Shown: one piece after another, positions 23,211 through 37,378 of the stretch
Position numbering within the stretch: position 1 is the first letter of the stretch
Layout: each line of letters starts with the position of its first letter
Source: Hartmannibacter diazotrophicus
GTDB taxonomy: Bacteria; Pseudomonadota; Alphaproteobacteria; Rhizobiales; Pleomorphomonadaceae
NCBI RefSeq assembly: GCF_900231165.1
Contig: NZ_LT960614.1
Location: forward strand, 2,664,550-2,728,549
Direction of reading: 5' to 3'
DNA length: 64,000 nt
Program-made: the position numbers and the translations under genes
The notes under the pieces: model-generated
Told to the model about the DNA's origin: nothing
The model's database searches: none
The model's input: the letters and a program-made list of their open reading frames with translations, nothing else

Positions 23211-23552
23211 TCATCTAGCTCCGCTCACGTCCGAATGGGCCGGCGGCCGCATCTTCGGAAATCGAGAAACTGGTGTCCGTCCGCTGGTCGTTCAAGGGCA
23301 GGCCGAGATGGCCGCCGAACGCGGGACGCAAAGGGTGACACCTGCTTTGATCACATTCCGCTGACGGTTCCAAACACTTCGCGTTCAATTTTTGCACCAA
23401 AGACAAGGCGCATGCCGCAAAGGGCTGATAGGGAACATGTCCCGGACGACGTTCGATCGTCGACGCCCGCCGGAACCTCAGTCAAATGAGGCCAAACTAA
23501 AGACGCAAAGCGGGCCTCGATGGACGAGACCCGCTTCAACACGTCATCGATA
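23211..23552. other. Long gap between rplO and secY
   Basis: These 342 bases hold no gene. A terminator-like hairpin lies next to the rplO stop. A promoter for secY-adk would be expected in the remainder, but I could not point to a well-spaced one. Confidence 0.45.
23508..23536 (-). terminator. Terminator-like hairpin after rplO
   Basis: On the minus-strand RNA a 12-base stem with one G-U pair (23525-23536 with 23508-23519) and a five-base loop forms 16 bases after the rplO stop. The following U-rich stretch is weak (UUUGCGUCUUU), so it may attenuate rather than stop transcription into secY. Confidence 0.55.
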
Positions 23553-24026
23553 TCAGGCTTCGGCGGCAGCGCCGAGAACCGTCACCTTGCCGCCGGCCTT
23601 TTCGACCGCCGCGACAGCCGACGCCGAAGCACCGGCCACCTCGAAGGAGACCTTGGCCTTCAGCTCGCCGCCGCCAAGCAGGCGAACGCCGTCCTTGACG
23701 CGGCGCACCACGCCGGCCGCAACCAGCGTCTCGACCGTCACCACGTCCTTGTCCGACAGCTTGCCGGCTTCGATCGCCTGCTGCACGCGGCCAAGGCTCA
23801 CGGTGTTGAACTTCTTGGCGAAGATATTCGTGAAGCCACGCTTCGGCAGACGGCGATGCAGAGGCATCTGGCCACCTTCGAAGCCCTTGATGGCGACGCC
23901 CGAGCGCGAGGTCTGGCCCTTCACGCCACGGCCGGCAGTCTTGCCCTTGCCGGAGCCGATGCCGCGACCAACGCGCATGCGCTGCTTGGTGGCGCCTTCG
24001 TTGTCTTTGATCTCATTGAGTTTCAT
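23553..24026 (-). CDS. rplO: 50S ribosomal protein L15
   Basis: This large-subunit assembly protein has 157 residues. The basic glycine-rich N-terminus [20 protein letters not shown] and [18 protein letters not shown] are diagnostic. It starts 17 bases after rpmD. Confidence 0.98.
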   Translation of the reverse strand: MKLNEIKDNEGATKQRMRVGRGIGSGKGKTAGRGVKGQTSRSGVAIKGFEGGQMPLHRRLPKRGFTNIFAKKFNTVSLGRVQQAIEAGKLSDKDVVTVETLVAAGVVRRVKDGVRLLGGGELKAKVSFEVAGASASAVAAVEKAGGKVTVLGAAAEA

Positions 24027-24043
24027 ATCGCGTATCCGCCGGT

Positions 24044-24250
24044 TCAGGCCCCGTCCACGACGCGGACGAGGTGCTGTACAGTCGCGATCATCCCGCGCAC
24101 GGAGGGGGTATCCTCCAGCGTCCGGCGACGATGCATCTTGTTGAGGCCGAGACCGATCAGCGTCGCGCGCTGCTCGGACGGCCGACGAATGGGGCTGCCG
24201 ATCTGCTCGACCGTGACGGTCTTCTTGGCGGCGCTCTTCTTGGGAGCCAT
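24044..24250 (-). CDS. rpmD: 50S ribosomal protein L30
   Basis: This 68-residue protein has a short Lys/Ala-rich N-terminal extension before the conserved [20 protein letters not shown] and [15 protein letters not shown]. It lies between rpsE and rplO, as in other bacteria. Confidence 0.97.
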   Translation of the reverse strand: MAPKKSAAKKTVTVEQIGSPIRRPSEQRATLIGLGLNKMHRRRTLEDTPSVRGMIATVQHLVRVVDGA

Positions 24251-24275
24251 GGAAGCTTACCTCGTCAGAAAAAGA

Positions 24276-24842
24276 TCACGCGTCGGCGGACACGGCATCC
24301 GGATCGACATCGCGGCGACGCGACTGCAGAGCCGAAACCTTGAGACCGCGGCGAGCGGCGACCGAACGGGGGCTGTCCTCGCGGTTCAGCGCGTCGAAGG
24401 TCGCACGGATCATGTTGTAGGGGTTGGACGAACCCAGCGACTTCGAAACGATGTCGTGAATGCCCAGGGCCTCGAAGACCGCACGCATCGGACCGCCGGC
24501 GATGATACCGGTACCGGCCGGAGCGGCACGCAGGATCACCCTGCCCGCGCCCCAGCGACCGTCGGTGTCGTGGTGCAGGGTACGGCCTTCGCGAAGCGGA
24601 ACGCGGATGAGGTTGCGCTTGGCAGCCTCGGTTGCCTTGCGAATCGCCTCCGGAACCTCGCGGGCCTTGCCGTGACCGTAGCCAACGCGGCCCTTCTGGT
24701 CGCCGACGACGACGAGCGCAGCGAAACCGAAGCGCCGACCGCCCTTCACCACCTTCGCAACGCGGTTGATGTGCACGAGACGATCGACGAATTCGCTGTC
24801 GCGCTCTTCGCGGTCCCGAGTATTCCGTTCACGTTCAGCCAT
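24276..24842 (-). CDS. rpsE: 30S ribosomal protein S5
   Basis: S5 is important for decoding accuracy and helicase activity at the mRNA entry. The 188 residues include [18 protein letters not shown], the conserved [17 protein letters not shown] and the [15 protein letters not shown] loop. Flanking genes are rplR and rpmD. Confidence 0.98.
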   Translation of the reverse strand: MAERERNTRDREERDSEFVDRLVHINRVAKVVKGGRRFGFAALVVVGDQKGRVGYGHGKAREVPEAIRKATEAAKRNLIRVPLREGRTLHHDTDGRWGAGRVILRAAPAGTGIIAGGPMRAVFEALGIHDIVSKSLGSSNPYNMIRATFDALNREDSPRSVAARRGLKVSALQSRRRDVDPDAVSADA

Positions 24843-24892
24843 GGTACCTGATCTCTTTTAAATCCGTGACACGCCTGCCTTTGAGCAAGGGC

Positions 24893-25249
24893 TCAGAACT
24901 CGAGCCCACCCTCGCGGGCGGCCTCGGCGAGCGCCTTGACCCGGCCGTGGTAAATGAAGCTGCCGCGGTCGAAGACGACCTTGGTAACGCCAGCAGCCAG
25001 AGCGCGCTCGGCAATGAGCTTGCCGATGGCCGAAGCCGCGGCGGTGTCCGCACCGGTCTTCAGCGCTTCGCGCATCGTCTTCTCCAGGCTCGACGCCGCG
25101 GCCAGGGTCTGGCCTTCCTTGTCGTCGATCACCTGCGCATAGATGTGCTGGGACGTGCGATGCACGCTCAGCCGCGGACGGCCATTGGCCGCCTTCATGA
25201 TAGACCGGCGCACACGCGCGCGGCGACGTTCTTCCGTAGTCTTCGCCAT
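24893..25249 (-). CDS. rplR: 50S ribosomal protein L18
   Basis: This 5S rRNA-binding protein has 118 residues. [18 protein letters not shown] and the C-terminal [20 protein letters not shown] are family hallmarks. It follows rplF by 11 bases. Confidence 0.98.
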   Translation of the reverse strand: MAKTTEERRRARVRRSIMKAANGRPRLSVHRTSQHIYAQVIDDKEGQTLAAASSLEKTMREALKTGADTAAASAIGKLIAERALAAGVTKVVFDRGSFIYHGRVKALAEAAREGGLEF

Positions 25250-25260
25250 GACGTGGGCCC

Positions 25261-25797
25261 TTACTTCTTCTTGCCTTCCTTGCGAACGATCTGTTCGCCG
25301 GCATACTTCACGCCCTTGCCCTTGTAGGGCTCCGGCGGGCGGTATTCGCGGATCTGGGCCGCGACCTGACCGACGCGCTGGGCGTCGATGCCGGTAACCG
25401 TGATCTCTGTCGGCTTCGGGCAGGCGATCTGCACGTCGGACGGGATCGGATACAGCACATCGTGGCTGTAGCCAAGCGCCAACTGCAGATTCTTGCCCTG
25501 AACGGCGGCACGGTAACCGACACCGCTGATCTCGAGCTTCTTCTCGAAACCGTTGGTGACGCCCTGCACGAGGTTCGACACCATCGTCCGCGACATACCC
25601 CAGGCCGAACGGGCCGGCTTGGAGTCGTCGACCGGGTCGATCTTGATCGAACCGTCTTCATCCTTCGAAGCCAGGACCAGATCGTTCAGCACAAAGGAAA
25701 GCTGCCCCTTCGGTCCCTTGACCGAAACGGTCTTTCCATCGATTTCGGCCGTGACGCCCTTCGGGACCGTGACGGCCTTCTTGCCAATGCGCGACAT
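25261..25797 (-). CDS. rplF: 50S ribosomal protein L6
   Basis: L6 lies near the factor-binding site. It has 178 residues from [15 protein letters not shown]; a frame three codons longer exists, but the family starts here. The C-terminal repeat shows [19 protein letters not shown]. Confidence 0.98.
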   Translation of the reverse strand: MSRIGKKAVTVPKGVTAEIDGKTVSVKGPKGQLSFVLNDLVLASKDEDGSIKIDPVDDSKPARSAWGMSRTMVSNLVQGVTNGFEKKLEISGVGYRAAVQGKNLQLALGYSHDVLYPIPSDVQIACPKPTEITVTGIDAQRVGQVAAQIREYRPPEPYKGKGVKYAGEQIVRKEGKKK

Positions 25798-25824
25798 CTC
25801 TCTCACTCTCTCAAGGCGTCAGGA

Positions 25825-26226
25825 TCAGAAGATGCGGCAGAGCACTTCGCCGCCGACATTCTGCTCGCGCGCTTCGTGATCGGCCATCACGCCCTTGGGC
25901 GTCGACAGGATCGAAACACCGAGGCCGTTCGCCACTCGCGGCAGGTTCTTCACCGACGCGTAAACGCGGCGACCGGGCTTGGAAACGCGCTCGATCGTAC
26001 GGATCACCGGCTCGCCATCGAAATACTTCAGTTCGATTTCGAATTCCGAGCGGCCATTGCTCTCGTGCGCCACGGAGGCATAGCCACGGATGTAGCCCTC
26101 TGCCGCAAGCACCTCGAGAACGTTCTGGCGCAGCTTGGAAGCCGGCGTCGAAACCTTGCTCATCTTCCGCATCTGTGCGTTGCGGATACGGGTGAGCATA
26201 TCACCCAAAGGATCGGTCATCGCCAT
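25825..26226 (-). CDS. rpsH: 30S ribosomal protein S8
   Basis: This primary 16S rRNA binder and known regulator of spc operons has 133 residues. It begins with [18 protein letters not shown] and carries [20 protein letters not shown] at the C-terminal end. AAGGAG lies upstream of the first ATG. Confidence 0.98.
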   Translation of the reverse strand: MAMTDPLGDMLTRIRNAQMRKMSKVSTPASKLRQNVLEVLAAEGYIRGYASVAHESNGRSEFEIELKYFDGEPVIRTIERVSKPGRRVYASVKNLPRVANGLGVSILSTPKGVMADHEAREQNVGGEVLCRIF

Positions 26227-26239
26227 GGGACCAATCTCC

Positions 26240-26545
26240 TTACCAGCTCGACTTCACAAGACCCGGGATGAGACCGTTCGATCCGAGTTCACGGAGCGCA
26301 ACACGGCTCATCTTGAGCTTGCGATAATAGGCGCGCGGACGACCCGTCACTTCGCACCGGTTCCGAATGCGGACCGCCGAAGAGTTCCGCGGCAGCTCGG
26401 CAAGCTTCAGCACTGCGGCGAACCGCTCCTCGATCGGGAGCTCCTCGTTCACCGAAGCCGCCTTCAGCGCCGCCCGCTTGGCCGCGAATTTCTTCACCAG
26501 GCGCTCGCGCCGCTTGTTCTTTTCGATCGCGCTTTTCTTGGCCAT
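26240..26545 (-). CDS. rpsN: 30S ribosomal protein S14 (zinc-independent)
   Basis: This 101-residue S14 of the long, non-zinc type has only one cysteine in the conserved [16 protein letters not shown], so the zinc ribbon is absent. It starts 27 bases after rplE. Confidence 0.97.
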   Translation of the reverse strand: MAKKSAIEKNKRRERLVKKFAAKRAALKAASVNEELPIEERFAAVLKLAELPRNSSAVRIRNRCEVTGRPRAYYRKLKMSRVALRELGSNGLIPGLVKSSW

Positions 26546-26572
26546 CGTATCTCTAGTCCTTCTTCGCGCGGA

Positions 26573-27130
26573 TCACTGACGGAACGGGAAGTTGAACGCC
26601 TTGAGGAGCGCCCGGGCTTCATCGTCGGTCTTCGCCGTGGTGCAGACGATGATGTCCATGCCCCACACCTGGTCGACCTTGTCGTAGGAGATCTCGGGGA
26701 ACACGATGTGCTCCTTGACGCCCATCGCAAAGTTGCCACGGCCATCGAAGCTCTTCGGGTTCAGGCCCCGGAAGTCGCGAACGCGCGGCAGGGCGATCGT
26801 CACGAGACGGTCAATGAACTCGTACATCTTGGTCCGACGAAGCGTGACCTTGGCGCCGATGTTCATGCCTTCGCGCAGCTTGAAGGTCGCAACCGAGGTG
26901 CGGGCCTTCGTGATAACCGGCTTCTGGCCGGCGATCAGCGCGAGGTCGGCCGCAGCCGTGTTGATCTTCTTGGAGTCACCGACAGCCTCGCCGACGCCCA
27001 TGTTGATCACGACCTTGTCGATGACCGGAACCTCGAGCGGGTTCTTGTAGCCGAATTCGGCGGTCATCTTTTCCCGGATCGTCTCGTCATAGACAAGCTT
27101 GAGCCGGGGCACGTAATTCGCCTCAGCCAT
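26573..27130 (-). CDS. rplE: 50S ribosomal protein L5
   Basis: This 5S rRNA-binding protein has 185 residues from [36 protein letters not shown] and GFNPRS-like [14 protein letters not shown] are recognisable. The ATG lies inside the last codons of rplX (eight-base overlap), so translation is coupled; the longer frame starting at 27175 is not used. Confidence 0.97.
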   Translation of the reverse strand: MAEANYVPRLKLVYDETIREKMTAEFGYKNPLEVPVIDKVVINMGVGEAVGDSKKINTAAADLALIAGQKPVITKARTSVATFKLREGMNIGAKVTLRRTKMYEFIDRLVTIALPRVRDFRGLNPKSFDGRGNFAMGVKEHIVFPEISYDKVDQVWGMDIIVCTTAKTDDEARALLKAFNFPFRQ

Positions 27131-27440
27131 CGATGGTCTCTCCCGAACGCTTGGCAACGCGCAGCTTGCGGCCATCGCTCTCGATCTTGAACCCGACGCG
27201 GGTGGCCTTGCCGTCCTTCGGATCGGCCAGCGCGATGTTCGACACGTGGATGGGGGCTTCCTTGGTCAGGATGCCGCCCTCGGACTGCGCGGTCTGCTTC
27301 TGGTGACGACGCACCAGGTTGATACCGCGAACAACGGCCCGGTCTTCGGACGGGAACATCTGGACGACTTCGCCCGTCTTGCCCTTGTCCTTGCCGGTCA
27401 GGACGACGACCTTGTCGCCCTTCTTGATCTTGGCGGCCAT
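27123..27440 (-). CDS. rplX: 50S ribosomal protein L24
   Basis: This assembly-initiating large-subunit protein has 105 residues. The KOW motif region [20 protein letters not shown] and [12 protein letters not shown] are intact. Its ATG abuts the rplN stop codon. Confidence 0.98.
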   Translation of the reverse strand: MAAKIKKGDKVVVLTGKDKGKTGEVVQMFPSEDRAVVRGINLVRRHQKQTAQSEGGILTKEAPIHVSNIALADPKDGKATRVGFKIESDGRKLRVAKRSGETIDG

Positions 27441-27809
27441 TTAGAGCACCTCCGGAGCCAGCGAGATGATCTTCATGTGGTTCTTCGCGCGAAGCTCGCG
27501 CGGCACCGGTCCGAAGATACGGGTCCCGACGGGTTCCTTCTGATTGTTGATCAAGACGGCGGCGTTCCGGTCGAAACGGATCACCGAACCGTCGGGCCGA
27601 CGAATGTCCTTGGCGGTGCGAACAACCACCGCCTTCATCACGTCGCCCTTCTTCACACGGCCCCGCGGAATGGCCTCCTTGATCGAAACGACGATAATGT
27701 CGCCAACCGAGGCATACTTGCGCTTGGAGCCGCCGAGCACCTTGATGCACATGACACGACGGGCGCCGGAATTATCCGCCACGTCGAGGTTTGTTTGCAT
27801 CTGAATCAT
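27441..27809 (-). CDS. rplN: 50S ribosomal protein L14
   Basis: This 122-residue large-subunit protein of the intersubunit face begins [34 protein letters not shown] and the [19 protein letters not shown] stretch are diagnostic. Confidence 0.98.
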   Translation of the reverse strand: MIQMQTNLDVADNSGARRVMCIKVLGGSKRKYASVGDIIVVSIKEAIPRGRVKKGDVMKAVVVRTAKDIRRPDGSVIRFDRNAAVLINNQKEPVGTRIFGPVPRELRAKNHMKIISLAPEVL

Positions 27810-27890
27810 GACTGGCCGCCTGTTCTCTCAAACATTCCGGATGACCATCCAAATGATGGCCCCGGATAAACCTTATTCTCTGGGTCGATC

Positions 27891-28133
27891 TCAGCCGGCG
27901 CTTACAGCGTCGACGACGATCCACCGCTTCGTCTTGGAGATCGGCCGGCTTTCCTGGATGGAAACCTGGTCCCCGATCTTGAACTTGTTCGCCTCGTCAT
28001 GCGCCTGGTAGTTCTTCGTCCGGCGCACCGTCTTCTTGAACAGCGGGTGGGTGAAGCGGCGCTCCACCTTCACGACGACCGTCTTGTCGGTCTTGTCGCT
28101 GACGACGACGCCCTGCAGGATACGCTTTGGCAT
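27891..28133 (-). CDS. rpsQ: 30S ribosomal protein S17
   Basis: This 80-residue early-assembly protein has its start reset to 28133, where the family start [20 protein letters not shown] lies. The longer frame reads through rpm[20 protein letters not shown] and a C-terminal KTKRW segment are visible. Confidence 0.97.
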   Translation of the reverse strand: MPKRILQGVVVSDKTDKTVVVKVERRFTHPLFKKTVRRTKNYQAHDEANKFKIGDQVSIQESRPISKTKRWIVVDAVSAG

Positions 28134-28146
28134 TGTCAGATCCTCA

Positions 28147-28347
28147 TCAAGCGTTGTCGGCCACACGCTTCTCGCGCATGACAGTCTGGATGCGGGCGAT
28201 GTCGCGTCGAACGATGCGCACACGCGACGTGTTTTCGAGCTGGCCGGTCGCCTTCTGGAAGCGCAGGTTGAACTGCTCCTTCTTCAGCTTGAGGAGTTCG
28301 TCCTCAAGCTGGTCGGGCGTCATGGCCTTGACGTCACTCGCCTTCAT
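28147..28347 (-). CDS. rpmC: 50S ribosomal protein L29
   Basis: This 66-residue helical hairpin protein at the tunnel exit is part of the docking site for SRP and trigger factor. [20 protein letters not shown] is the signature region. It lies between rplP and rpsQ. Confidence 0.97.
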   Translation of the reverse strand: MKASDVKAMTPDQLEDELLKLKKEQFNLRFQKATGQLENTSRVRIVRRDIARIQTVMREKRVADNA

Positions 28348-28376
28348 TTCTTTCGATCCTCAAAAAAGTCCGCCGA

Positions 28377-28790
28377 TCACTCGGCAATGCGCTGAATGAA
28401 GCGCGTCCTGACCGGCAGCTTGGCAGCGCCCAGACGAAGCGCCTCGCGGGCGATATCCTCCGGCACACCGTCGAGCTCGAACATGACGCGGCCCGGCTTG
28501 ACCCTGGCCGCCCAGTATTCCGGGGAGCCCTTGCCCTTACCCATACGCACTTCGGTCGGCTTGGCCGTGACCGGCACGTCCGGGAAGATGCGGATCCACA
28601 CGCGGCCGGCACGCTTCATGTGACGCGTGATGGCGCGGCGCGCCGCTTCGATCTGGCGGGCGGTGATCCGCTCCGGCTCCAGGGCCTTGAGGCCGTATGC
28701 GCCGAAGTTGAGATCGGTGCCGCCCTTGGCGACGCCGTGGATGCGGCCCTTGAACTGCTTGCGGAACTTCGTCCGTTTCGGCTGAAGCAT
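28377..28790 (-). CDS. rplP: 50S ribosomal protein L16
   Basis: This 137-residue protein near the A-site tRNA elbow begins [32 protein letters not shown] and [18 protein letters not shown] are family hallmarks. Confidence 0.98.
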   Translation of the reverse strand: MLQPKRTKFRKQFKGRIHGVAKGGTDLNFGAYGLKALEPERITARQIEAARRAITRHMKRAGRVWIRIFPDVPVTAKPTEVRMGKGKGSPEYWAARVKPGRVMFELDGVPEDIAREALRLGAAKLPVRTRFIQRIAE

Positions 28791-28813
28791 TTCGCCTCTC
28801 CCGTCCTTGCGCT

Positions 28814-29551
28814 TTACGCGGCGTCGTTGCGGCGACGACGGTCGCCACGGTCGCCACGATCACCGCGATGGTCGCCGTCACCGGCGCCCTCGAGGGCGCG
28901 ACGCTCCGAAGCCATCGGGTCGTGTTCCAGAATTTCGCCCTTGAACACCCAGACCTTGATGCCGTTGGTGCCGTAGGCGGTGTGAGCAGTGGCAACGCCG
29001 TAGTCGATGTCCGCACGCAGCGTGTGCAGCGGAACCCGGCCCTCGCGGTACCATTCGAGACGCGCGATCTCGGCGCCGCCGAGACGGCCACCGGCGTTGA
29101 TGCGGATACCTTCGGCACCAAGACGCATCGCCGACTGAACGGCACGCTTCATGGCGCGGCGGAAGGCAACGCGACGCTCCAGCTGCTGGGCGATCGACGA
29201 GGCGATCAGCGTGGCGTCGATCTCGGGCTTGCGCACTTCAACGATGTTGAGATGCACTTCCGAGTCCGTCATCGCACCGATCTTGCGACGCAGCTTCTCG
29301 ATGTCCGCGCCCTTCTTGCCGATGACGACACCCGGACGGGCCGAGTGGATCGTGACGCGGCACTTCTTGTGCGGACGCTCGATGACCACCTTGGAGACGG
29401 CAGCGGCCTTGAGTTCCTTCATCAGGAACTCGCGGATCCGCAGATCCTCGTGCAGCAGTTCGCCATATTCGCCCTTGCCGGCGAACCAGCGGCTGTCCCA
29501 GGTCCGGTTGATGCCGAGGCGCAGGCCGATCGGATTAACTTTGTGTCCCAT
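28814..29551 (-). CDS. rpsC: 30S ribosomal protein S3
   Basis: This 245-residue protein at the mRNA entry begins [13 protein letters not shown]. It has the KH-domain GxxG region in [16 protein letters not shown]. The C-terminal tail is rich in Arg, Asp, Gly and His and is variable in the family. Its ATG shares one base with the rplV stop. Confidence 0.98.
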   Translation of the reverse strand: MGHKVNPIGLRLGINRTWDSRWFAGKGEYGELLHEDLRIREFLMKELKAAAVSKVVIERPHKKCRVTIHSARPGVVIGKKGADIEKLRRKIGAMTDSEVHLNIVEVRKPEIDATLIASSIAQQLERRVAFRRAMKRAVQSAMRLGAEGIRINAGGRLGGAEIARLEWYREGRVPLHTLRADIDYGVATAHTAYGTNGIKVWVFKGEILEHDPMASERRALEGAGDGDHRGDRGDRGDRRRRNDAA

Positions 29552-29931
29552 CAGGCAGACTCCTCGACTTCGCGAACGACGATCGTCAGGTTCGAAAACG
29601 GCTTGTGGATCGCACCGACGCGGCCACGGGCACGCGGGCTGAACCGCTTCATCACCAGCGCCTTACCGACGAAAGCCTCCTTGACGACAAGCGCGTCGAC
29701 ATCGAGGTCATGATTGTTTTCCGCGTTGGCGATCGCCGACTCCAGCGTCTTCTTGACGTCGGCAGCGATACGCTTCTGCGAGAAGGTCAGGTCCGCAAGA
29801 GCGGCCGAGACCTTCTTGCCGCGGATCATGGCGGCGACGAGGTTCAGCTTCTGAGGGCTGATCCGCATCATCCGGGTGACGGCGCGGGCTTCATTGTCGG
29901 CGAGCACCCGCTCACGCTTCAGCTTGCCCAT
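29551..29931 (-). CDS. rplV: 50S ribosomal protein L22
   Basis: This 126-residue protein's hairpin lines the exit tunnel; macrolide resistance mutations in other bacteria map to it. [19 protein letters not shown] and the tip region [13 protein letters not shown] are present. It starts two bases after rpsS. Confidence 0.98.
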   Translation of the reverse strand: MGKLKRERVLADNEARAVTRMMRISPQKLNLVAAMIRGKKVSAALADLTFSQKRIAADVKKTLESAIANAENNHDLDVDALVVKEAFVGKALVMKRFSPRARGRVGAIHKPFSNLTIVVREVEESA

Positions 29932-29933
29932 GG

Positions 29934-30212
29934 TTACTTCCTCTTCGCCTTCTTGTCGGCGGCGTGGCCGTAGTAGGTGCGGGTCGGCGAGAACTCGCCG
30001 AGCTTGTGCCCCACCATGTCCTCGGACACCGAGACCGGAACATGCTTCTGGCCGTTGTAGACACCAAAAGTCAGACCAACGAACTGGGGAAGCACCGTCG
30101 AACGGCGGCTCCAGGTCTTGATCACTTCATTGCGGCCGGACGCACGCACGGTTTCCGCCTTCTTGAGGAGGTAGCCGTCGACGAACGGTCCTTTCCAAAC
30201 AGAACGAGCCAC
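29934..30212 (-). CDS. rpsS: 30S ribosomal protein S19
   Basis: This 92-residue protein of the small-subunit head begins [38 protein letters not shown] and [16 protein letters not shown] follow. Confidence 0.98.
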   Translation of the reverse strand: MARSVWKGPFVDGYLLKKAETVRASGRNEVIKTWSRRSTVLPQFVGLTFGVYNGQKHVPVSVSEDMVGHKLGEFSPTRTYYGHAADKKAKRK

Positions 30213-30227
30213 GGTCGTCTCCTATGA

Positions 30228-31061
30228 CTACTTCTTGCGCGCGTGACGGCTGCGCACGATGAACTTATCGGTCGACTTGTTCTGGCGCGTCTTCTTGCCC
30301 TTGGTCGGCTTGCCCCACGGGGTGACCGGATGACGGCCTCCCGAGGTGCGGCCTTCACCACCGCCGTGCGGATGGTCGACAGGGTTCATGACGACGCCGC
30401 GAACATGCGGACGCTTTCCGAGCCAACGGTTACGACCGGCCTTGCCGATCGAGATGTTGGAGTGATCGGCATTCGAAACGGCGCCGATCGTGGCCACACA
30501 GGTCGCCTGGACCCTGCGCTGCTCACCGGAGTTGAAGCGCAGGATCGCATAGCCCTGATCGCGGCCGACGAGCTGGGCGTAGGTGCCGGCGGACCGGGCG
30601 ACCTGGCCGCCCTTGCCGGGCTTCAGCTCGACGTTGTGAACGATCGTTCCGACCGGAATGGCCGAAAGCGGCATCGCGTTGCCCGGCTTCACGTCGGCGG
30701 AAGCGGCCGAGATGACCTGGTCGCCGACAGCGAGACGCTGCGGGGCCAAGATGTAGCTCAGCTCGTCATCCGCATAACGGATCAGCGCGATGAACGCGGT
30801 GCGGTTCGGGTCATACTCGATCCGCTCGACCGTCGCGACGACATCGCGCTTGGTGCGCTTGAAGTCGACCATGCGGTAGGTGCGCTTGTGGCCACCACCG
30901 ACGTTGCGCGAGGTCATCCGGCCAAGGTTGTTGCGACCGCCCGACTTCGTCAGACCCTCGGTGAGCGCCTTGACGGGCTTGCCCTTGTAGAGCTCGGAGC
31001 GGTCGACGATCACAAGCTGGCGGACGCCAGGGCTCGTCGGTTTGAATTTCTTGAGTGCCAT
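30228..31061 (-). CDS. rplB: 50S ribosomal protein L2
   Basis: This core peptidyl-transferase assembly protein has 277 residues. It begins with [16 protein letters not shown] and has the essential histidine region [20 protein letters not shown]. The tail is basic (RSRHARKK). Confidence 0.99.
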   Translation of the reverse strand: MALKKFKPTSPGVRQLVIVDRSELYKGKPVKALTEGLTKSGGRNNLGRMTSRNVGGGHKRTYRMVDFKRTKRDVVATVERIEYDPNRTAFIALIRYADDELSYILAPQRLAVGDQVISAASADVKPGNAMPLSAIPVGTIVHNVELKPGKGGQVARSAGTYAQLVGRDQGYAILRFNSGEQRRVQATCVATIGAVSNADHSNISIGKAGRNRWLGKRPHVRGVVMNPVDHPHGGGEGRTSGGRHPVTPWGKPTKGKKTRQNKSTDKFIVRSRHARKK

Positions 31062-31079
31062 CTTATCCTGCCGCTCTCA

Positions 31080-31373
31080 TCAAAGGCCGGTGGTCACATC
31101 GATCGCATAACCGGATTCAAGCGTCACAACCGCGCGCTTGATGTCCGACTGCTGGCCGAGCCGACCGCGGAACCGCTTGACCTTGCCCTTGCGGACGAAG
31201 CTGTTGACGGACTTCACCTTGACATTGAAGAGGGCCTCGACCGCTGCCTTGATCTCAGGCTTGGTCGCGTCGCTCTTCACATTGAAGACCACCTTGTCCT
31301 GTTCGGACAGAAGCGTTGCCTTCTCGGTGATCACGGGGCTCACGATCACGTCGTAGTGCTTGAGGTTGGTCAT
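31080..31373 (-). CDS. rplW: 50S ribosomal protein L23
   Basis: This 97-residue protein at the tunnel exit is the docking site for trigger factor and [23 protein letters not shown] and [18 protein letters not shown] are visible. Its ATG overlaps the rplD stop as ATGA. Confidence 0.98.
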   Translation of the reverse strand: MTNLKHYDVIVSPVITEKATLLSEQDKVVFNVKSDATKPEIKAAVEALFNVKVKSVNSFVRKGKVKRFRGRLGQQSDIKRAVVTLESGYAIDVTTGL

Positions 31374-31990
31374 TTGAACCGCTCCTCCAGGGCAGCCACA
31401 GCCGCCTTCGTCAGCACCAGGGTGTCACGACGCAGAATGTCGTAGACATTGATGCCCTGCACCGGAAGCACGTCGATCTGCGGGATCGCGCGCGCCGCCA
31501 GGCGGAAATTGTCGTTCGGCACCGCGCCGTCGATGATCAGCGCATTGCCAAGACCGAGCTTGGCGAACCGGTCAACCAGCGCTTTGGTCTTCGGATCGGC
31601 AGCGATCGCCTCGTCGATGACGATGAGGTTTGCGCCCTTCACCTTGGCCGACAGGGCATGCTTCAGGCCGAGCGCACGAACCTTCTTGGGAAGGTCGTGG
31701 GCGTGGCTGCGCACCACCGGGCCGAAGGCCTTGCCGCCGCCGCGAAACTGCGGGGCATTCTTGTCGCCGTGACGGGCGCCGCCGGTGCCCTTCTGACGAT
31801 ACATCTTCTTGCCGGTGCGGTTGCCGTCGGTACGCGTCTTCGCAAAGTGCGTACCGGCCTGGCGCTTGGCGAGCTGCCAGCGGACAACACGCTGCAGGAG
31901 GTCGGCGCGCGGATCGAGACCGAAGATCTCGTCGTTGAGCGCGATCGATCCCGCGGCGGCGCCGTCAAGCGTTTTGACTTCGAGTTCCAT
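31370..31990 (-). CDS. rplD: 50S ribosomal protein L4
   Basis: This tunnel-lining protein represses the S10 operon in enterobacteria; that role here is not shown. It has 206 residues from [29 protein letters not shown] and the extended loop [20 protein letters not shown] are present. Its ATG shares one base with the rplC stop codon; a GTG one codon upstream is less likely. Confidence 0.98.
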   Translation of the reverse strand: MELEVKTLDGAAAGSIALNDEIFGLDPRADLLQRVVRWQLAKRQAGTHFAKTRTDGNRTGKKMYRQKGTGGARHGDKNAPQFRGGGKAFGPVVRSHAHDLPKKVRALGLKHALSAKVKGANLIVIDEAIAADPKTKALVDRFAKLGLGNALIIDGAVPNDNFRLAARAIPQIDVLPVQGINVYDILRRDTLVLTKAAVAALEERFK

Positions 31991-32706
31991 CACTCACCTT
32001 CCCCCGCGGAGGCCGCCTCGGTCGTCGCGCCGGACTTGCGGAACGAACCCGGGACGGGCGCGGCTTCCGGAAGCTGCTTCTTGACCGCGTCGCGAACCAG
32101 GATCCAGCCGCCCTTGGAGCCGGGAACGGCGCCTTCGACGAGGATCAGGCCGCGATCGACATCCGTGCGGACGATCTTCAGATTCTGCGTGGTGACGCGG
32201 ACGTCACCCATGTGGCCGGCCATCTTCTTGTTCTTGAAGACCTTGCCCGGATCCTGACGCTGACCGGTCGAACCGTGCGAGCGGTGCGAGACCGAGTTAC
32301 CGTGCGTCGCGCGGCCACCACCGAAGTTGTGGCGCTTCATGACACCGGCAAATCCCTTACCGATCGAGGTTCCCGTCACGTCGACGAACTGGCCGGCAAC
32401 GAAATGATCGGCGGTCAGCTCGGCGCCGACATCGATCATGTTGTCCGGGGAAACGCGGAATTCCGCGAGTTCCCGCTTCGGCTCGACGTTGGCGACAGCG
32501 AAATGACCGCGCATCGCCTTCGACGTATTCTTCACCTTGGCCTTGCCTGCTCCAAGCTGGAGCGCGGTATAGCCATTCTTGTCCACAGTACGGTGGGCCA
32601 CGACCTGGCAGTTCTCGACCTTGAGAACTGTCACCGGCACGTGTTCCCCGGCGTCATTGTAAACGCGGGTCATGCCCACCTTCTGTGCGATCACACCTGA
32701 GCGCAT
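31990..32706 (-). CDS. rplC: 50S ribosomal protein L3
   Basis: This early-assembly protein reaches the peptidyl-transferase centre. It has 238 residues from [18 protein letters not shown]. The extension [20 protein letters not shown] and [20 protein letters not shown] are typical. The C-terminal tail is longer than in enteric bacteria, as usual in alphaproteobacteria. Confidence 0.98.
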   Translation of the reverse strand: MRSGVIAQKVGMTRVYNDAGEHVPVTVLKVENCQVVAHRTVDKNGYTALQLGAGKAKVKNTSKAMRGHFAVANVEPKRELAEFRVSPDNMIDVGAELTADHFVAGQFVDVTGTSIGKGFAGVMKRHNFGGGRATHGNSVSHRSHGSTGQRQDPGKVFKNKKMAGHMGDVRVTTQNLKIVRTDVDRGLILVEGAVPGSKGGWILVRDAVKKQLPEAAPVPGSFRKSGATTEAASAGEGE

Positions 32707-32733
32707 GGCGTTCTCTCTCACCCGGCTGTTGCC

Positions 32734-33042
32734 TTAGAGCTTGATCTCGACGTCCACGCCGGCCGCCAGATCGAGCTTCATCAGCGCGTCGACGGTCTGC
32801 GGGGTCGGATCGATGATATCGAGAAGACGCTTGTGCGTACGCATCTCGAACTGTTCGCGCGACTTCTTGTCGATGTGCGGCGAACGGTTGACCGTGAACT
32901 TCTCGATCCGCGTCGGGAGCGGAACCGGTCCACGTACCTGTGCGCCCGTCCGCTTCGCCGTGTTGACGATCTCGCGGGTCGACGCATCGAGGATACGATG
33001 ATCAAACGCCTTGAGCCGGATACGGATATTCTGGCCGTTCAT
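32734..33042 (-). CDS. rpsJ: 30S ribosomal protein S10 (NusE)
   Basis: This 102-residue protein is also the NusB partner in antitermination. [19 protein letters not shown] and [20 protein letters not shown] are conserved. It is separated from tuf by 76 bases without a visible terminator, so the str and S10 parts are probably co-transcribed. Confidence 0.98.
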   Translation of the reverse strand: MNGQNIRIRLKAFDHRILDASTREIVNTAKRTGAQVRGPVPLPTRIEKFTVNRSPHIDKKSREQFEMRTHKRLLDIIDPTPQTVDALMKLDLAAGVDVEIKL

Positions 33043-33118
33043 AGTCTTTTCACCTTTGACAGCGGGGGTCGGAACACTGAAGTCCCGGACCCACGCCGAG
33101 CCCGTAGAGGCTGTTCAA

Positions 33119-34309
<1,191 letters not shown>

Positions 34310-34358
34310 TGGATTTCTCCATCAAACCTTTTTGAAGCGATACCGTTGGTCGGGTGGA

Positions 34359-36434
<2,076 letters not shown>

Positions 36435-36458
36435 GGCTTCGCCTCCGATTCCTGACCG

Positions 36459-36929
36459 TTACCAGCGATAGTGCGAGAATGCGCGGTTGGCCTCGGCCAT
36501 CCGGTGCGTGTCTTCGCGCTTCTTCACGGCCGTGCCGCGGTTGTTGGACGCGTCGAGGAGTTCACCCGAAAGGCGATCGACCATCGTCTTCTCATTGCGG
36601 CCGCGAGCGGCAGTGATGAGCCAGCGGATCGCGAGAGCCTGACGACGCTCGTTACGCACCTCAACCGGGACCTGGTAGGTCGCGCCACCAACTCGGCGGG
36701 AACGAACCTCGATCTGCGGCATCACGTTGTAGAGCGCCTGGTGGAACACGCCGACCGGGCTCTGGCTGGTGCGGTTCTCGATGATATCGAAAGCGCCGTA
36801 GACGATCTCTTCGGCAACCGACTTCTTGCCATCACGCATGATGGAATTCATGAACTTGGAAACGACAAGATCCCCGAACTTCGGATCAGGATGAATCTCG
36901 CGCTTTTCTGCACTGTGACGACGGGACAT
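36459..36929 (-). CDS. rpsG: 30S ribosomal protein S7
   Basis: This primary assembly protein of the small-subunit head has 156 residues. [20 protein letters not shown] opens the protein. [20 protein letters not shown] and [19 protein letters not shown] follow. Confidence 0.98.
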   Translation of the reverse strand: MSRRHSAEKREIHPDPKFGDLVVSKFMNSIMRDGKKSVAEEIVYGAFDIIENRTSQSPVGVFHQALYNVMPQIEVRSRRVGGATYQVPVEVRNERRQALAIRWLITAARGRNEKTMVDRLSGELLDASNNRGTAVKKREDTHRMAEANRAFSHYRW

Positions 36930-37006
36930 TTCGGTGTTCCTGGTCGTAAATCTGAATTCTCGTTCCGCGGACCGCTGCCCGGAAACGCTGGCCGGTCAGG
37001 CCGTGA

Positions 37007-37378
37007 TCACTTCGGACGCTTGGCGCCGTACTTGGAGCGGCGCTGCTTGCGGTTCTTGACACCCTGGGTATCGAGCACACCGCGCAGGATGTGATAACGC
37101 ACGCCCGGCAAGTCCTTGACGCGGCCGCCGCGGATCAGGACCACCGAGTGCTCCTGAAGATTGTGGCCCTCGCCCGGAATGTAACCGATGACCTCATAGC
37201 CATTGGTCAGACGCACCTTGGCGACCTTACGAAGCGCCGAGTTCGGCTTCTTCGGGGTCGTGGTATAGACGCGGGTGCAAACGCCACGCTTCTGGGGGCA
37301 GGCCTCCAGGTGACGAGCCTTCTCGCGGTAGACCGGCGCCTGGCGCGGGTTGCGGATCAACTGGTTGATCGTCGGCAT
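37007..37378 (-). CDS. rpsL: 30S ribosomal protein S12
   Basis: This decoding-centre protein of 123 residues is the classical streptomycin target. The start is at [13 protein letters not shown], with AAAGGG upstream. The loop around [20 protein letters not shown] carries lysine at the position usually mutated in resistant strains, so a wild-type, susceptible S12 is expected. First gene of the superoperon. Confidence 0.98.
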   Translation of the reverse strand: MPTINQLIRNPRQAPVYREKARHLEACPQKRGVCTRVYTTTPKKPNSALRKVAKVRLTNGYEVIGYIPGEGHNLQEHSVVLIRGGRVKDLPGVRYHILRGVLDTQGVKNRKQRRSKYGAKRPK